NCBI RefSeq assembly: GCF_029852145.1
Contig: NC_079969.1
Span: 22,498,459-22,562,458 of the forward strand
DNA: 64,000 nt
Source of the DNA: Microplitis mediator
Taxonomy: Eukaryota; Arthropoda; Insecta; Hymenoptera; Braconidae
Direction of reading: 5' to 3'
Below are positions 60,473 to 64,000 of this stretch, piece after piece. The stretch's first letter is position 1. Every line of letters begins with the position of its first letter. Below the pieces are notes generated by a model. It searched no databases, was not told the origin of the DNA, and saw only the letters and a program-made list of their open reading frames with translations. The translations under genes were made by a program, and so were the position numbers.

Positions 60473-63400
60473 TGGCTATTAAAGATTTATTTCGTTTTTA
60501 AAGTTTGAAAACTTATATATATAAGAGTAATTATATAATTTAATGTTTTATATCATTATTGTAGCTTAATATACAATTCTAATATTAAGTATATTGAAAA
60601 CTTTTGATTATTAAAATTACTTCCTTCTATTTAAAATGAAAAAACTTATGATTGAAGGTTTTAAAGTTGTTTTATAAAAGATTATGTTGACTTTCATAAC
60701 TTTAAATCAAAGAAAAAATCTTTTAGTTTTATAGTATGATAAATGTTCAAAGTTAATAAAATTTAATTAGTTTTAATCGTACAATAATAATTAGAAAAGA
60801 ATGCGATCTTAGAAATGAATGCATTTTTTATCGAAACTATTAATTATTATGTCAAAGACCTTACATATATGATCTTAAAGTATCTTCATTGAAAAATATT
60901 CTTCAGATATTTTTTCGCAAGTAAGATAAAAGACCCATTACTCGCTTATTTTTCATTGGAGTGAAAATAAACCACTCAATATAAATTAGTAAATGAAATA
61001 AAAAATATTTTTTTTTTACAGTAATTTTGTGTAGTTTTAAACATTAGAATATAATTTTGATCTAAAGAATACTGTTGATAATTAATTATGATTAATTTAT
61101 TAAATATGGTCGTTGTCTCTTAAATTTGAAATAGTGAAAATAGTGACTATTTACTGTTTACTAGTGAAAAGAATGTGAGTAATTCAAATAATGGTAGAGT
61201 AGAGGTGCCATTTGTAGCCACTGCTCCATTTTTGGACATTTGATACTTTATTTTAATTAATTAAATAGCATTGAAAAAAAATTTCTATTGTGATAGTGTG
61301 TTAACACACGAAAAAATATATCTCCCGGCAAAATAGTAGGGGAGGAGGGGGCAAAGTAGGCCCTTAAAAATTTTCAAAACTTCAAAAAATATGGGGGCAA
61401 AGTGGGTCCCTCAAAATTTTCTATACACCAATAAATTCGGACGGATAATAAGCTTATCGAAATTTCTTATATAATGAGGGCTAAAATAGACCACCAAAAC
61501 TGTTCATTAGATATAATTTATTAAGAAAGTTAAAGATGATAAAATTACGTTTTAAAGTTATATCGCAGCAGACTATTAAAATGACTTTTATACTATTAAA
61601 ATACAATTGTTTTATAGTTATTTACAAATATCACACGTGTAAAGAATAAAAAATATCAAATCCGAAATTTTTTGGAGGACTCACTTTGCCCATAATTTTC
61701 AATTTTTCAATTTTACTGGACGCAGCATAATGAAGTGAAAATAAGTATCAAGGGTCTAAAAAGAAGTAAATGCGTAAAAAAAATGAATGACATTATAATT
61801 ATTTTCCTTAAGGCCCCCCTCTCCCCTATATATCCGGCTTATATCTTTAGTATTGTCGTATGTATGCTATATTCCCGAATATATCTTTTTCCGTGTGGGT
61901 TAGCGTATCTTCGAACACATTACAAAATTAATTATGTCATTACGTATTTTACAAATTATTTTATCTAAAGAATTTCTCAGTAATCAAAACTAGCTCTAAA
62001 GTGGCCACTTAATTTACTTTGATAAGTCGAATTCTACGATATTTAGATTCACAATTAATTATTTATCAATGATAATTTTTTACTTGGAATTTTTTTCTAT
62101 TACAATTATAAAAATGCTTTAATCAGTTAAAGTGGGCGACTAATGATACTGATCAGGCTTAGGGTCTTTCAGTTTATACGGAGACTTAATTACTCAATAA
62201 TTCAAAATTCCCAATTATACAATTCTCCATTATTTTTTTTTTTTTTCTGAAAACGAGAGAGAATAGAATGTGATTTGGTGAATTTAGCCAGGAGTTTGGG
62301 AGTGGCTCGTAAACCAATTCGATTAACTCGGCCGTCTATCTCTGTAGTAGTGAGAAATTTGATCGATTGCTACGCGAAGAGAAATGATTGGGTATCCATG
62401 ACTTTAAGAACTCACCTGATGGCTGATGGCTAATGTAGTTGGTAACATAATAATTCCTTTATTTTTATCTCAATTTATCTGGTGATTTGTAAAATTACTT
62501 TAACCTCATAACTTTTTTTTATTTACTGATTTAATGCGATCATTTATTCCGGTCATGTAAAAAAACAAATTCAAGTCCGAGTAGTGTCCGGTGTTAAATT
62601 TAACTCTTCATTGTATTATTAGGTTACAGAGAGTGATCGTTTTTCTCAGATAATATTATTGTTAACTTTTCGAAATAAAAATTTACTGAAAAAAAGTAAA
62701 TAATTTTGTTTGTAATAAACTTTAGCTTAGTATGGGATTGTGGTAGATTGTAGGTTGTAGGTTGTATCTGTATATTGAATTTTCTCGTTTCATTCTATTT
62801 TCATTTCAGTTAGACAGCTCTCTGATCACATCAAAACCCGCTATCTGTACTTTACAGAGCAATGGTCCATCCCAACCGTAAAAGCTTTCTCCTTCGTCTA
62901 GTTTGTTCATGCTATATAGTTTTTCTTTTTTTTTAAAATAAGTTATTAGTTTTGAAGAATTTCGTTTTGATAATACAGGAAATAAAACTTCCAAAAATAT
63001 GAATGCGATGTATTACATTCTTACGTACACTCGAAAAATGTAAATAGTTACGATAACTAAACAGTTGTCATGCAGTGATAACTGCCCAGTATTTCAATTA
63101 GATTAAACGCTTAAATTGAGGTGTTTTAGTTTCTGCAACTCGGAATTTTTCCGAGCGTAACGATTTTGTTTCAGGTTGTAAAGTACTTGACTTACTATTT
63201 ATTTTTGAGAAAAACAAGATATCTCTAGAGGGGAAAAGGGAAAGAGAGAAAGAGGGAAGCTCACTTGAATTTAGATTTGAGATGATATCGAAATTGCTTG
63301 ACTTAATCGTTTTGATTCAATTTAGATAACAAAGATAATTAGATTGGAGTTCAAATAATGAACAGAAACATCAAAATTGTATTTTTTAACCATCCAGGGT

Positions 63401-64000
63401 AAAAAATATCATTCAAATTTGTATTTTTTTTACTTGAATGGATACACTGAGAGAAAAGTGCATGGTTGTGGTAACTAGAAAGGGATGAGAATGAAAAAAT
63501 AGTCATCTTAACTAATATTTCTAGTTTCTTGAACTATATCATAGTGCCCGAAACTATTTGAAACTAGTAGTTCTAACTAAGCATTAGTAACATTTTTTGT
63601 TTTGTTGTGGTAACTATTTAATATTATTTCTTAGAACTTATACTTCAGCAGAATCACAAATATTTCAGTAATTGTACGATTATAATTTCATTAATTTAGC
63701 ATCATTTAAGTCGTCGACGAATATAATTAAGGATTTTTCTTCATTATTTTTTTGTAATAAGAATACCATTTTTTACTTAGTTACGTTCGCTATTGTCATT
63801 GTTCATTGAACTATAACACAGTTAAAACAACTATGATATCATCGTACATTTTACAACTATATATTAGTTATCTGAACTGAGGGTAATAGTGCAGGCTTCA
63901 TTGAACTATGTTTTTCATAGTTCAGAAAACCAGTTTTTTCTCTCAGTGTAGCAAGTAGGCTAAATTAGCCAAAAGCTGGTCAAAAATGTATGAAAAAGAC
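60473..64000. repeat. Right flank: repeats, no recognised gene
   Basis: About 61297-61910 is an inverted-repeat element: the left part acacgaaaaaatatatctcc...ggggaggagggggc is matched in reverse by gcccccctctcccc...atatctttttccgtgtg. A TA-flanked element with ends CACTGAGAGAAAAG / TTTTTTCTCTCAGTG lies at 63445-63948 (504 bp), with pairs such as tagttct/agaacta inside. Bases 62280-62440 are of more balanced composition and may be part of a promoter or untranslated exon. A 34-codon open stretch at 62806-62910 on the minus strand reads protein-like but is unsupported. Confidence 0.5.

Overview
The window is AT-rich eukaryotic DNA with many spliced genes, long repeat-filled introns and numerous short inverted-repeat transposons. 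The kinesin-13, FICD and VWA8 proteins read like insect orthologues. The base composition, intron style and repeat load fit a parasitoid-type hymenopteran, but this is an inference and no species marker is present. All exon models below come from reading GT/AG sites and checking that codon phase closes across every junction. There is no transcript evidence.

Layout. Bases 1-15987: most of a kinesin-13 gene (KIF2A/Klp10A type, + strand, first coding exon not found in the window). Two intronless ORFs of unknown function, at 1860-2588 and 11066-12082, sit on the same strand in its intronic space; the second encodes a protein with a C-terminal membrane anchor. A possible alternative first exon lies at 8571-8682. 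Bases 18166-21332: FICD, the ER Fic-domain AMPylase of BiP, on the - strand. Bases 21948-40986: VWA8, a very large mitochondrial AAA+/VWA protein in 17 exons on the + strand. It is head-to-head with FICD across 615 bp, and a third intronless ORF (25411-26460) sits in its fourth intron. Bases 41708-43178: a two-exon gene for an arginine-rich protein with seven C-x-C-x(4-6)-C-x(1-2)-H repeats that I do not recognise. This is the best candidate for something undescribed. Bases 43179-50000 are gene-poor, with a decayed zinc-finger-like coding fragment on the - strand near 45.3-45.8 kb. About 50.0-50.6 kb is a CpG-richer promoter-like segment with a possible first exon on +. Bases 51442-60472 are a tandem duplication, each unit carrying one intact six-exon chymotrypsin-family serine protease on the - strand. 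Bases 60473-64000 show repeats only.

Repeats are unusually legible. At least two families of about 200 bp foldback elements have 9-bp target duplications (Mutator-like by that criterion). One family with ends GTACCTGAAGATCGG has 8-bp target duplications. Several palindromic families are flanked by TA (Tc1/mariner-like). Three 8-bp-duplication insertions occur in a single intron of the second protease, while the first protease keeps the matching empty sites. This gives a relative dating of duplication and transposition.

The genes do not form one pathway. FICD (ER proteostasis) and VWA8 (mitochondrial matrix-side ATPase) may share a bidirectional promoter. The proteases are secreted digestive or venom/salivary-type enzymes whose specificity-pocket residues differ between the copies.
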